In this document: positions 8,702 through 17,147 of the stretch, piece by piece
How the letters are laid out: every line of letters starts with the position of its first letter
Position numbering within the stretch: position 1 is the first letter of the stretch
Source: Sulfurospirillum sp036802865
GTDB taxonomy: Bacteria > Campylobacterota > Campylobacteria > Campylobacterales > Sulfurospirillaceae
DNA length: 64,000 nucleotides
Direction of reading: 5' to 3'
Assembly: GCF_036802865.1 (NCBI RefSeq)
Contig: NZ_DAIRVK010000004.1
Span: 186,001 to 250,000, forward strand
Notes under the pieces: model-generated
The model's database searches: none
What the model was told of the DNA's origin: nothing
What the model saw: the letters and a program-made list of their open reading frames with translations, nothing else
Made by a program: the position numbers and the translations under genes

Positions 8702-8721
8702 TTGTTTCTAGGAGGACCCTT

Positions 8722-9288
8722 ATGCAACTTAAACTTGCGCAGATTAGCGATATTGATGGTATTTATGCGCTTCATTCCAAGTACCAAATCGCTTCGATTC
8801 AAGAAGAAGACAAAAAAGATGGTTTTGTAACCACAGCGTTTAGTAAGGAAGAGCTCAAAGCGATTATCGAAAAAGAGCAAGGTATTTTTATCGCACAAGA
8901 TGGCAATGAGGTTGTGGGTTATGTTATGTCTGCTTCGTGGCAGTACTGGTCAGCGTGGCCTATTTTTGCTGTGATGATGGAGGATTTGCCGCATTTAACT
9001 TTTCAAGGTCAACCGCTTAGTGTACACAACTCGTATCAGTACGGACCTGTCTGCATCGACAAGCGTGTGAGAGGTAGTGGAGTTTTGGAAAAACTCTTTG
9101 ACTTTGCGCTTGATCGTATGGAAAAAAAATACCCCATTCTTGTCACCTTCATCAATAAAATCAATCATCGTTCCTACGCGGCACACACGCGAAAACTGGG
9201 GCTTCAAGTCATTCATGAGTTTTCGTTTAACAATAATGAGTATTTTGAATTGGTTTTTGAAACATCCAAAAGAGTGTCTCTTTCATAA
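8722..9288 (+). CDS. GNAT-family N-acetyltransferase
   Basis: A 188-residue cytoplasmic protein with the GNAT fold layout: an N-terminal sensor helix, the beta4 strand GIFIAQDGNEVVGYVM at about 55-70, a modified acetyl-CoA loop VDKRVRGSG-like (CIDKRVRGSGVLEKLFDFAL at about 113-132), and a C-terminal INHRSYAAHTRKLGLQVI segment. The substrate is unknown. A strong AGGAGG Shine-Dalgarno precedes the start. It is a single-gene unit with its own dyad-bearing promoter and a terminator after it. Confidence 0.8.
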   Translation: MQLKLAQISDIDGIYALHSKYQIASIQEEDKKDGFVTTAFSKEELKAIIEKEQGIFIAQDGNEVVGYVMSASWQYWSAWPIFAVMMEDLPHLTFQGQPLSVHNSYQYGPVCIDKRVRGSGVLEKLFDFALDRMEKKYPILVTFINKINHRSYAAHTRKLGLQVIHEFSFNNNEYFELVFETSKRVSLS

Positions 9289-9325
9289 ATAAAAGCCTAT
9301 TTATAAAGACGAAATGCCTTACATT

Positions 9326-9355
9326 AGAAGAGAATGCACGAGGCATTCTCTTTTT
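9326..9355 (+). terminator. rho-independent terminator
   Basis: GAGAATGC (9330-9337) pairs with GCATTCTC (9343-9350) around a 5-nt loop, extended by A-U pairs and followed by TTTTT. It sits between convergent genes and ends the acetyltransferase transcript. Confidence 0.8.
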
Positions 9356-9359
9356 ATTC

Positions 9360-10304
9360 TTACACTTCAGCCAGTGTTTCAAGTAAATCAAACGTAGGCA
9401 CAAAAAACAAAGAACCCGTGGTAGCAGTACTAAAGTCTAAAAGTCGGTCATAATTTCCTTTTGGCTCACCGATGAACATATTTTCAAGCATCTTACGTGT
9501 AGTACTAAAGGTGCTTGCATAGCCTATAAAGTAGGTACCAAACTCATTTTTACTTGGGTTCGCAAATGGCATATTGGCACGAATGATTTTAAGTTCATTG
9601 CCTTCTTCGTCGGCAATATTTGTTACAACATTGTGTGCATTTTCTGGTTTTTCGTCATCACTCAGCTCAACATCGTTAAATTTTCGTCTGCCCACAACTT
9701 TTTCTTGCTCTTCAATCGAAAGCGCATTCCATTGTGTCATGTTATGAAGGTATTTTTGTACAAATGCGTAACTGCCCCCATTAAAAGTCTCTTCATCTGC
9801 GATGATAGCCGCTTCATCCGCTTCACGATTTTCAGGATTTTCCGTACCATCGACAAAGCCTATCATCGCTCTTCCATCAAAATAGCGAAACCCATGCACT
9901 TCATCAAGAGGCTGAACCGCCCCTTGTAGTTTTTCATTGATAATTGTAGCGATTTCTAAACATGCGGCAACTCTTTTGGCTCGAATATGAAAAAAGAGAT
10001 CGCCTTTGGTCGAAACAGCGGTATGCTTGTCACCTTTGATCTCTTCAAAATTGCAAAGTTCTTTGGGTTTGTCAAAATCACTAAAAAGCATATCCCATGC
10101 ATTTGAGCCAAAGCCCATAACACCGCTGATTTCAAGTTCGGGGTATCTGCCTTTCATGCTTCTCACAATGGCAGAAAAGCTACCGCATAGATCTTTTACT
10201 TTTTCAAAGCTTTCTTGCGTATCGCGTAAACCGTAGACAATAAATAATGCACTTTCACCGGGTTTGTCTGTCACGGCTTGATGATTGATTGTGTTAAAAT
10301 CCAT
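9360..10304 (-). CDS. Dyp-type heme peroxidase
   Basis: 314-residue dye-decolorizing peroxidase of the YfeX-like subgroup. The Dyp signature GxxDG appears as GFVDGTENP at about 150-158. The RANMPFANPSKNEFGTYFIGYAS stretch at about 243-265 covers the distal arginine region. No Tat or Sec signal is present, so it is expected in the cytoplasm. A CTCCTT-complement Shine-Dalgarno (AAGGAG) precedes the ATG. It probably handles peroxide or porphyrin substrates. Confidence 0.9.
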   Translation of the reverse strand: MDFNTINHQAVTDKPGESALFIVYGLRDTQESFEKVKDLCGSFSAIVRSMKGRYPELEISGVMGFGSNAWDMLFSDFDKPKELCNFEEIKGDKHTAVSTKGDLFFHIRAKRVAACLEIATIINEKLQGAVQPLDEVHGFRYFDGRAMIGFVDGTENPENREADEAAIIADEETFNGGSYAFVQKYLHNMTQWNALSIEEQEKVVGRRKFNDVELSDDEKPENAHNVVTNIADEEGNELKIIRANMPFANPSKNEFGTYFIGYASTFSTTRKMLENMFIGEPKGNYDRLLDFSTATTGSLFFVPTFDLLETLAEV

Positions 10305-10413
10305 CTTTTCTCCTTAAATTTTCCATAGCGTGGATTGTACAAAAAGAAAGATAATGGAAAGTAAAAGGTAGCGGATTTGATGTGTAAGAGGTATGCCAAT
10401 GCCTAAAACAAGG

Positions 10414-10443
10414 GTTTAAATCTTTACATAGAAAGATTTAAAC
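10414..10443. terminator. 12-bp A/T-rich hairpin after the ThrE-like pair
   Basis: GTTTAAATCTTT pairs perfectly with AAAGATTTAAAC around a 6-nt loop, ending one base from the stop of the YjjB-like gene. It is weak in GC and lacks a clear U-run on the minus strand, so it may be a processing or weak termination site. Confidence 0.45.
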
Positions 10444-10444
10444 A

Positions 10445-10918
10445 TCAAATAATCGGTTGCTGTCGCTTGGTATAGTACATCGAAGGTAAAACCAGCCCAA
10501 AAGCAATGGCAAATAAAATGCTCACAGCGTGTAAGCCATTTTCGATAAAGCTTGAAAGTAGGGCATTTGTGACACCGTCTGTGTTCATGGAAACAAGGCT
10601 TATCATCATTTCGTAGGCGTATTTTCCTGGGATCATTGGGATGATGGAAGGAACCGTGTAAATGGGACGAGGCATGACGTAACGGCGTGACCAAAAGACA
10701 CCGATAATGCCGATGGTTGTTGCGGCGATGAACGTGGAAAGTTCGATGGAGAGGTGCTGATACAACAAGACTTCTCTCAGCCCATAGGTCAATGCACCAC
10801 CCAGTGCGCACAATGGCAAGGCGGAACGCGGAACATTAAAAATCATACCAAACCCAATAGCGGGAATCGCTGCCCACAGAGCATCCAATAAAATCGAAAA
10901 CCATTCAAGCATTACCAT
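10445..10918 (-). CDS. threonine/serine exporter family, YjjB-like half
   Basis: Membrane protein of about 157 residues (start MVMLEWF) with four to five hydrophobic helices, matching the ThrE/YjjB C-terminal half (PF12821 type). The RPIYTVPSIIPMIPGKYAYEMM segment is characteristic of the family. Together with the upstream YjjP-like half it makes a split ThrE-type transporter, in which the partner is encoded separately. ATG 10918 is preferred because AGGAG lies seven bases upstream; ATG 10912 (TAATG overlap) is the alternative. Confidence 0.8.
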   Translation of the reverse strand: MVMLEWFSILLDALWAAIPAIGFGMIFNVPRSALPLCALGGALTYGLREVLLYQHLSIELSTFIAATTIGIIGVFWSRRYVMPRPIYTVPSIIPMIPGKYAYEMMISLVSMNTDGVTNALLSSFIENGLHAVSILFAIAFGLVLPSMYYTKRQQPII

Positions 10919-11679
10919 CCTTTCACTCCTAAAAGACCAATAGCAAGCATAATCCCCAGAGAGGTCATCAGCGTAAGTAAGGTCGCTTGCGCCCAACGTC
11001 CCCACCCCATGCTGATGTAGCCTTTAAAGGCATCAAGCATGGCATTGATGTAGGGAAAACCAGGAACAAGAAGCAAGACGCTGGAAGAGAAAACGATGCT
11101 TTCCGTTTGACTCAATCCATGGTAGAGTGAAAGACTGGCGATGAGCGTACAGACAAAAGCCGTAAAAGCAAAGACAATGAGCATGGAGTACTTGCGAGAA
11201 GAGAGTTCCATGCGTACGCTCATACCCACTGCAGAAGCCAAAAAAGTGATCCAAAACCCTGCCCAGTCCGCACCGTGTAAGTGGCTAAATGCCGCACACG
11301 AAAGCCCTATAACAGGGATAAGTACCCACTTAGGGTAAGGGTTGGCATGGATGTCTCCAATTTTTCGCTCGATGAGTACGATGTCCCTCGAATTTTGTTC
11401 TGCCAAAATGCAAATGGAGACAATTTGATGGACGATGGACATGTTAATGGGCTGATCGTAAGCGCGTCTCGTGGTGGTAACAGAAGAGTCACCGATGAGT
11501 GTTGTGAGAACAATGGCCGAGGGGATGAGTGAAATTTCAATAGACGTACAGCCCATGGCTCTGCCTAAACGGGAGGAGAGTTGTTCTATCAAACGGCTTT
11601 CTGCACCGTATTCCAAAAGCATGGATGCTACACGAATGACAATGGAGGTGATTCGTGTCTGTTCTTCGCGCGAGATCGT
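10912..11679 (-). CDS. threonine/serine exporter family, YjjP-like half, apparent ACG start
   Basis: Protein matching YjjP/ThrE N-terminal half (PF06738 type), with the family block GAESRLIEQLSSRLG, SAIVLTTLIG and five hydrophobic helices. The first ATG (11622) would cut into the conserved N-terminal helix. In the same frame the 19 codons upstream read like the family N-terminus (ISREEQTRITSIVIRVAS). They begin at an ACG (11677-11679) that has TAAAGGA six bases before it, and no ATG, GTG or TTG lies between it and the upstream stop. Either ACG is used as a start or an ATG was lost by one transition. ATG 11622 remains the conservative start. Confidence 0.7.
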   Translation of the reverse strand, partial: TISREEQTRITSIVIRVASMLLEYGAESRLIEQLSSRLGRAMGCTSIEISLIPSAIVLTTLIGDSSVTTTRRAYDQPINMSIVHQIVSICILAEQNSRDIVLIERKIGDIHANPYPKWVLIPVIGLSCAAFSHLHGADWAGFWITFLASAVGMSVRMELSSRKYSMLIVFAFTAFVCTLIASLSLYHGLSQTESIVFSSSVLLLVPGFPYINAMLDAFKGYISMGWGRWAQATLLTLMTSLGIMLAIGLLGVKGW

Positions 11680-11836
11680 GGGTGATCCTTTATGAGACTT
11701 TTTTCAAGGGGTCTAAAAAAAGTTTATTGATTTATGTGTAAAATCATAGTTGAAATTTGGTTAAAGTTCAAACTGAGAGGATTTTTTAACCATAATCTAT
11801 GCTAAATTTTGAACAGAGTCTCTGTCAGTAAAGCGT

Positions 11837-12067
11837 TCAGTCCTCTTTATGCTTTTTACCATTAAATGAAAAAATCGTTTGAAGGTTGATCTTTTGTCCG
11901 CCGTGCAAAATCAAAAATTCTTCATACTCTATCATGGAAAGTTCTTGAACAACGCCCTTAATGCTGAGCTTTTGCGCATTTTCTTCGTAAACAATGGTAG
12001 AGGGAATTTTGCGTTCTATGGCGACCATCAGTTGGTCGTAAAATTCGCAAGAGATGGGCGTGTTCAT
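11837..12067 (-). CDS. Rof-like (Rho-binding antiterminator) protein
   Basis: A 76-residue protein resembling the Rof/YaeO family, which binds Rho and inhibits termination. The pattern ISCEFYDQLMVAIERKI near the start, a small beta-barrel core and the C-terminal INLQTIFSFNG fit Rof (I-x-C-x-x-Y-D-x-L, then L-x-x-I-x-S). The match is by pattern only and the family is diverse. It has a GAAAGG Shine-Dalgarno and lies at the end of a minus-strand run with the DedA-like and MFS genes. Confidence 0.55.
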   Translation of the reverse strand: MNTPISCEFYDQLMVAIERKIPSTIVYEENAQKLSIKGVVQELSMIEYEEFLILHGGQKINLQTIFSFNGKKHKED

Positions 12068-12092
12068 ACGTGCCTTTCTAAAAATATAGGAA

Positions 12093-12512
12093 TTAGGTGA
12101 TGGCTAAAAAGCCGAGATAAACAAAAACATACCGAGCCAGTTTCGCAAAACAGACGATGAGAAGAAACTTCCACCACGCATAACGCACGATGCCCGCAAC
12201 AAACGTCAAAGGATCACCAATAATGGGAAGCCATGAAAAGAGTAAACTCCATGCACCGTATTTTTCAAAAAGAAGCGTTGCTTTTGTAAGGTGCTTTTCT
12301 TTCATATAGCCCTTGGATAGGGCAAAGTCAGTGGCATATTTCCCTAAAATATAATTGGTAAATGAGCCTAATGTATTGCCCAGTGTTGCGATGATAAGCA
12401 GTAAAATAGGGCTTAAATGTTCACTAAGAAGATAGACAAAAAGCGCTTCGCTTCCACCGGGTAAAAGCGTGGCAGACGCGAAGCTGGTGAGAAAAAGAGA
12501 GAGATAACTCAC
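12093..12512 (-). CDS. YqaA/DedA-like membrane protein
   Basis: 139-residue inner-membrane protein of the YqaA branch of the SNARE-associated/DedA superfamily. It shows FLTSFASATLLPGGSEALFVYL at the N-terminus, LGNTLGSFTNYILGKYA, and the F/G-rich WLPIIGDPLTFVAGIVR reentrant motif. The family is linked to membrane lipid or envelope homeostasis; its transport activity is not defined here. It is four bases downstream of the MFS gene and probably co-transcribed with it. Confidence 0.8.
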   Translation of the reverse strand: MSYLSLFLTSFASATLLPGGSEALFVYLLSEHLSPILLLIIATLGNTLGSFTNYILGKYATDFALSKGYMKEKHLTKATLLFEKYGAWSLLFSWLPIIGDPLTFVAGIVRYAWWKFLLIVCFAKLARYVFVYLGFLAIT

Positions 12513-12515
12513 AGA

Positions 12516-13832
12516 TTAGGAGATGACTGCTAAAATTGTCTCTTTGTTGGTGACATTTGAGTCGTATTTAACGACTAAAATTTGCTCACTTTCGTTGCGA
12601 TACCACTCAACAACACCCATAACATGGTGCAAGTGTTCAGCCCGTGCGAGATCAAAGCTGTCGTAAGGAAGGTAGATGTTTTTATTGTGGCTAGGGTTTT
12701 TAAGGGTGGCTATAAGCAAGAGCCAGAGAATACAGGTAATAAAGATAACCCATGCAATTTCTTTAATGCCAAAGTGTTGTAAGAAGTAACCACCAAAAAC
12801 ACCACCGATAAAGGTACCTGCATAACCAAAGGTATTGAAAACACCCAGTGCTGCGCCTTTTTGATGCACTTTCGCGTATTTACTTGCCATGGATTGCATA
12901 AGTGGTTCGTGCATGTTAAAGCCGATGAAGAAGATGACCACACCCACGATAAACCATGGTGCAGCATGCGCATAGCCCATCATAACGTAGCTAATCGCAA
13001 AGAGCGACACACCGATCATCAACATCTCTTTGGAGCGGTGTTTTTTCTCACCCAAGATCGCAGAAGGTCCCATAGCAAGCACACCACAAATCATCGCTGG
13101 CAGATAAACCATCCAAAGCTCTTTCTTGGCAAAACCAAACTCTTGAACCATGATGATAGGAATAACCATAAAAGCGAGTGTCATCATCCCTTTTTGAAGC
13201 ATGTTGGTGATGTTCATATTCATAAGATTTTTGTCTTTTAAAATATGTCTCAGTTCTGTTTCATCCGCACCGTAATGGTGAACGATTTTTGGAGGATTAG
13301 GTACTTTTGTGTAGAGCACGATGATAGCAAAGATGGAGAGTGCTGCAGTGATGAAAAAGAGTTTATCTACACCATAATAACCACCGATTACAGAGCCTAA
13401 CATCATGGAAATGGCAAAACTCGCAGCAATACAGCCACCCATAATCGCCATAGCATGACCTCGTACCTCTTCTTTAACCATATCGCTGATCATGGCAGTT
13501 CCAACAGCACCAATAGCCGCAGCACCTTGTAAGAATCGACCAATCATCAAGCCATAAATGGTTTCACTGTACGCACAGACGAGCGAGCCAATTAAAAAGA
13601 TAACCAAACCAATAAAAATAGTGATCTTGCGCCCAATTTTATCGGACATGATACCAAAAGGAATTTGGAGTAGCATCTGTGTTGCAGCGTATCCACCGAT
13701 GGTAATACCTACGAGTAATTCGTTTGAACCCTCCAGATGAAGCGCGTAAACAGAGAGGACAGGTAAGACGATAAAGAGACCTAAAAAGCGAAGCGAAATA
13801 ATAAGGCTAAGGGGAAAAATAGTTTTAAACAT
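12516..13832 (-). CDS. YajR-like MFS transporter with C-terminal domain
   Basis: 438-residue major facilitator with 12 predicted helices. The start SLIISLRFLGLFIVLPVLSVYAL and motif A GIMSDKIGRKITIFIGL (about 62-78) resemble E. coli YajR. After the last helix (about 370) a soluble tail of some 65 residues remains (HHVMGVVEWYRNESEQILVVKYDSN within it). This fits the ferredoxin-like YAM domain that distinguishes YajR-type drug exporters. The substrate is unknown. It is the first gene of the minus-strand unit. Confidence 0.82.
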   Translation of the reverse strand: MFKTIFPLSLIISLRFLGLFIVLPVLSVYALHLEGSNELLVGITIGGYAATQMLLQIPFGIMSDKIGRKITIFIGLVIFLIGSLVCAYSETIYGLMIGRFLQGAAAIGAVGTAMISDMVKEEVRGHAMAIMGGCIAASFAISMMLGSVIGGYYGVDKLFFITAALSIFAIIVLYTKVPNPPKIVHHYGADETELRHILKDKNLMNMNITNMLQKGMMTLAFMVIPIIMVQEFGFAKKELWMVYLPAMICGVLAMGPSAILGEKKHRSKEMLMIGVSLFAISYVMMGYAHAAPWFIVGVVIFFIGFNMHEPLMQSMASKYAKVHQKGAALGVFNTFGYAGTFIGGVFGGYFLQHFGIKEIAWVIFITCILWLLLIATLKNPSHNKNIYLPYDSFDLARAEHLHHVMGVVEWYRNESEQILVVKYDSNVTNKETILAVIS

Positions 13833-14051
13833 GGAAATGACATTCCTCGAAATTTAATCAGGACAAATTTTACCCTTGTTAAACTTTGAAAATTCTATAG
13901 ATTTTCTAGGGTGAATTTAGCCCAAGGTTGTTTTATGTTATAATTTTTACATACTTTATTGAGTTTAATGCGCTGCAAGCGACTTTCTCTAAGCTCAAAA
14001 ATGTTGAATAAATGCTGAGATACCTTTGGGTAGCTCTTTTAATGGATCATA

Positions 14052-15122
14052 ATGCGCTATAGTCTCTCTCTCCTTATCTGTCTCTTGTTTGTGTTGAGTG
14101 GTTGTACTTCTAAGTCCGCTCTTTCTCCTTCCGATGAATCTTTTGTAACATCGCTTAAACAACATAATGAACGTTTTGAAGCGGTGAGTCAAAACGAGAA
14201 TTTTGATGAGTTACTCTTTTTGTTTAAACAAAATTGTACCGCTCCTCAAACGAAAAAAGTGTATGCCAATGTGTGTGAACAATCGTTACATGTCAAAGAT
14301 GCCAAAGCCTTTTTTCTCAATTCGTTTGAGCTTAAAAAAATTGAACCTAACGAGCAACGCTCAATGCTTACGGGCTACTATGAACCATTACTTCATGGAA
14401 GTTTGAAAAAAACGGATCGCTTTAAGTATCCGGTTTACGCTAAGCCAAAAGATCTTTTGATGATTGTGGGCGAAAATGACAAAAAAATGCGTGGACGTTC
14501 TGTAAAAGGCAAAATGGTTCCTTACTACACACGTGAAGAGATTAGCAAGCGAAAGCTTAATGCTGAAGTCCTTTGTTACGTTGATGATAAAATCGATCTT
14601 TTCTTTATGGAAGTACAAGGCTCAGGCAGGGTAGAACTGAGCGATGGCAGAGTCCTTTTTATAGGCTATTCCGATGCGAATGGACACGCGTACAAATCTC
14701 TAGGGCGTGAGATGATGAACCGTGGTATTTTTGCAAGTGTTGAAGAAATTTCATTGCAGAGTATTAGAGCGTGGTTAGTTGCACACCCCAATCAAATCGA
14801 CACCCTTCTTAATACCAACCCAAGCTACGTCTTTTTCCGCAAAATGGAACAAAAAGCAACGGGAAGTTTAGGGCTGGTTTTGACGCCTGAGCGTTCTGTG
14901 GCGGTTGATAGAAGTTATATTCCTCTGGGTTCACTTTTAGCGGTTAAAAGCGAATCTGCTAACTATAAAGTTGAGAAATTTGTTTTTGCGCAAGATACGG
15001 GTGGTGCGATTAAAGGACCGAATAGAGCTGATATGTTTATGGGCTATGGTGAGCGGGCACAGTGGATAGCAGGTGAGCTTAAAGCGCCTCTTGAAGTATG
15101 GATAATGCAACCGAAGTTTTAA
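14052..15122 (+). CDS. mltA: membrane-bound lytic murein transglycosylase A
   Basis: Lipoprotein lytic transglycosylase that cleaves peptidoglycan glycan strands. The 356-residue protein begins with a lipoprotein signal peptide and LSGC lipobox (Cys at about 18). The MltA domain shows LTGYYEPLLHGS, FMEVQGSGRVELSDG and GSLGLVLTPERSVAVDRSYIPLG. The C-terminal 3D domain contains QDTGGAIKGPNRADMFMGYG with the conserved aspartates. It stands divergent to the MFS gene across a 219-base promoter region. Confidence 0.93.
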   Translation: MRYSLSLLICLLFVLSGCTSKSALSPSDESFVTSLKQHNERFEAVSQNENFDELLFLFKQNCTAPQTKKVYANVCEQSLHVKDAKAFFLNSFELKKIEPNEQRSMLTGYYEPLLHGSLKKTDRFKYPVYAKPKDLLMIVGENDKKMRGRSVKGKMVPYYTREEISKRKLNAEVLCYVDDKIDLFFMEVQGSGRVELSDGRVLFIGYSDANGHAYKSLGREMMNRGIFASVEEISLQSIRAWLVAHPNQIDTLLNTNPSYVFFRKMEQKATGSLGLVLTPERSVAVDRSYIPLGSLLAVKSESANYKVEKFVFAQDTGGAIKGPNRADMFMGYGERAQWIAGELKAPLEVWIMQPKF

Positions 15123-15170
15123 ACAAAACTAGGTAAAATAAAAGATTCATTTGAGTTAGGGGAGTAACGT

Positions 15171-15761
15171 TTGAGAATAGTTCTAGCCACATCGAATCAA
15201 GGCAAAGTGAAAGAGTTCCAATCGTGGATCAGCGAGTATGAAGTGGTTGCTTACAGCGACATAATGGAGCCTTTTGAAATTGATGAAACAGGGACAACAT
15301 TTAAAGAAAACGCCCTTATTAAGGCACGTGCTGTCTATGAAAAATTAGACACTAAAAACGACATTGTCCTTAGTGATGATAGCGGTATCAGCGTGCCCCT
15401 TTTAGGCGGAGCGCCTGGCATTTACAGTGCGCGCTATGCAGGTGTCAATGCAAATGCAAAAGACAATTTACATAAACTCATTGCGGCACTCAAAGAAAAA
15501 AATGTGCAAAGAACACCCGCATTTTACACGGCGGCAATAGCACTTGTTTGTCAAAAGGGTGAATTTTGTGTTCACGGCTGGATGCATGGTGAAGCCATTG
15601 CGGAAGAGCGAGGAAACAATGGTTTTGGGTATGATCCGATGTTTATTCCGTGTGGGTATAACCAAACATTGGGTGAACTGAATGAGAGTGTGAAAAAGGT
15701 TTTTTCACACCGAGCACGTGCGTTGGAACTCGCGTACATCGTCATCAACAGCTTGAAATAA
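15171..15761 (+). CDS. rdgB: non-canonical purine NTP pyrophosphatase (RdgB/HAM1)
   Basis: Hydrolyses dITP, XTP and similar nucleotides to keep them out of DNA. The 196 residues carry the N-terminal LATSNQGKVKEF, the catalytic SDDSGISVPLLGGAPGIYSARYAG and the C-terminal FGYDPMF and SHRARAL motifs. The start is TTG at 15171, supported by GGGGAG upstream and by the family N-terminus beginning directly there. It follows mltA after 48 bases and is probably in the same transcript. Confidence 0.94.
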   Translation: MRIVLATSNQGKVKEFQSWISEYEVVAYSDIMEPFEIDETGTTFKENALIKARAVYEKLDTKNDIVLSDDSGISVPLLGGAPGIYSARYAGVNANAKDNLHKLIAALKEKNVQRTPAFYTAAIALVCQKGEFCVHGWMHGEAIAEERGNNGFGYDPMFIPCGYNQTLGELNESVKKVFSHRARALELAYIVINSLK

Positions 15762-15793
15762 AAACGTAATCAAAACAGATTAAAATGTAGACT

Positions 15794-15842
15794 AGGCTTT
15801 TTTGATAATGGCTATGGTGCATAGCGCTTATTAAAGAAGCCT
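15794..15842 (+). promoter_or_regulatory. long hairpin in the carboxynorspermidine dehydrogenase leader
   Basis: A 49-nt stem-loop: 15 outer pairs (15794-15808 with 15828-15842, two G-U), a small internal loop, then GCTATG/CATAGC around a GTG loop. No U-tract follows, so it is not a standard terminator for rdgB. It lies 26 bases before the polyamine gene start and could be a cis-regulatory RNA or transcript stabiliser. Confidence 0.5.
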
Positions 15843-15867
15843 CATTATGAAACCTTAAAGGATAGAA

Positions 15868-17082
15868 ATGGCAACAGTATTAATTATTGGTGCGGGTGGC
15901 GTCAGTCGTGTGGTCACCAAAAAATGTGCGATGAATAAAGAAGTGTTTTCACATATTGTTTTGGCAAGCCGTACAAAATCAAAATGCGATCAAATCGCAA
16001 GCGAGATTAAAGAGTCTTTAGGTATTACCATCGATACAGCTTCTATTGATGCAGACAACGTCGATGCGCTTGTGGCGTTAATTCAAAAAGTAAAACCAGC
16101 GTTAGTCATGAACATTGCGCTTCCATACCAAGATTTAACCATTATGGATGCCTGTGTGAAAACCAATGTTCCTTACCTTGATACCGCAAATTATGAGCAT
16201 CCTGACCTCGCAAAATTTGAGTACAAAGAGCAATGGGCACGCGATAAAGCGTTTAAAGATGCCGGAATTATGGCGCTTTTAGGTAGCGGATTTGACCCAG
16301 GTGTTACCAATGTTTTTTGTGCGTATGCACAACAATACCTCTTTGATGAGATCAATTCTATCGACATTTTAGACTGTAATGCTGGCGATCATGGTTATGC
16401 GTTTGCAACCAACTTTAACCCAGAGATCAACCTTCGTGAAGTAAGCTCCAAAGGACGTTACTGGGAAGAGGGCAAGTGGATAGAGACTGAGCCAGTGTCT
16501 GTAAAAATGGTATGGGATTACCCCGAAGTTGGTCCAAAAGACAGCTACCTTCTTTACCATGAAGAGTTAGAATCACTTGTTCAAAACATCAAAGGGCTTA
16601 AACGTATTCGTTTCTTTATGACCTTTGGTCAAAGCTACCTAACACACATGAAATGTTTGGAAAACGTGGGTATGCTTCGCATCGATGAGGTTGAAGTGGA
16701 TGGCGTGAAAATCGTGCCGATTCAGCTTTTAAAAGCACTGCTTCCAGATCCTGCAAGCTTGGGACCAAGAACGGTTGGCTTTACCAACATCGGTTGTGTG
16801 TTTGAAGGTCTTAAAGATGGTCAAAAACGTAAAGTCTACATCTACAATGTCTGCGATCACCAAGAGTGTTTCCGTGAGACGGGTGCGCAAGCGGTTAGTT
16901 ATACCACGGGTGTGCCTGCGATGATCGGAGCAAAGATGATGTTAGAGGGTAAATGGTCTGGTAAGGGTGTGTTCAATATGGAACAATTCGATGCAAAACC
17001 CTTTATGGACGAGCTAAACACACAAGGGCTTCCTTGGAAAATCATCGAAATGAAACCAGACGAGACTTACGAAGTTAAATAA
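15868..17082 (+). CDS. carboxynorspermidine dehydrogenase (saccharopine dehydrogenase family)
   Basis: NADPH-dependent enzyme that condenses aspartate semialdehyde with a diamine to give carboxy(nor)spermidine. In Campylobacterota it is the first step of the alternative spermidine pathway. The 404 residues begin with the Rossmann motif VLIIGAGGVSRVV and have GSGFDPGVTNVFCAY and DCNAGDHGYAFATNFNPEINLREVS, typical of the CASDH branch rather than lysine enzymes. The partner decarboxylase nspC lies 6.7 kb downstream, which supports the assignment. Confidence 0.9.
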   Translation: MATVLIIGAGGVSRVVTKKCAMNKEVFSHIVLASRTKSKCDQIASEIKESLGITIDTASIDADNVDALVALIQKVKPALVMNIALPYQDLTIMDACVKTNVPYLDTANYEHPDLAKFEYKEQWARDKAFKDAGIMALLGSGFDPGVTNVFCAYAQQYLFDEINSIDILDCNAGDHGYAFATNFNPEINLREVSSKGRYWEEGKWIETEPVSVKMVWDYPEVGPKDSYLLYHEELESLVQNIKGLKRIRFFMTFGQSYLTHMKCLENVGMLRIDEVEVDGVKIVPIQLLKALLPDPASLGPRTVGFTNIGCVFEGLKDGQKRKVYIYNVCDHQECFRETGAQAVSYTTGVPAMIGAKMMLEGKWSGKGVFNMEQFDAKPFMDELNTQGLPWKIIEMKPDETYEVK

Positions 17083-17090
17083 TGCCTATT

Positions 17091-17116
17091 TTGGGGCTTT
17101 GCATGCAAAGCCCCAA
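17091..17116. terminator. 26-bp perfect palindrome after the polyamine gene
   Basis: The 26 bases are fully self-complementary; the core is GGGGCTTTGCATGCAAAGCCCC without the first two and last two bases, centred on GCATGC. It can form a strong hairpin eight bases after the stop codon. A C/T-rich stretch follows (ACTCCTCTTTTCTTT), so it may work as a terminator. Confidence 0.6.
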
Positions 17117-17126
17117 CTCCTCTTTT

Positions 17127-17140
17127 CTTTACATGTAAAG
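17127..17140 (+). promoter_or_regulatory. CTTTACATGTAAAG palindrome containing the ribosome-binding site
   Basis: A perfect 14-bp palindrome whose 3' arm TAAAGGA is the Shine-Dalgarno of the DsrE-like gene (ATG 17148). The same element precedes the HD-domain gene at 44315-44328, and a close variant precedes the pirin gene. Folding would partly hide the ribosome-binding site. Confidence 0.5.
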
Positions 17141-17147
17141 GATTACT

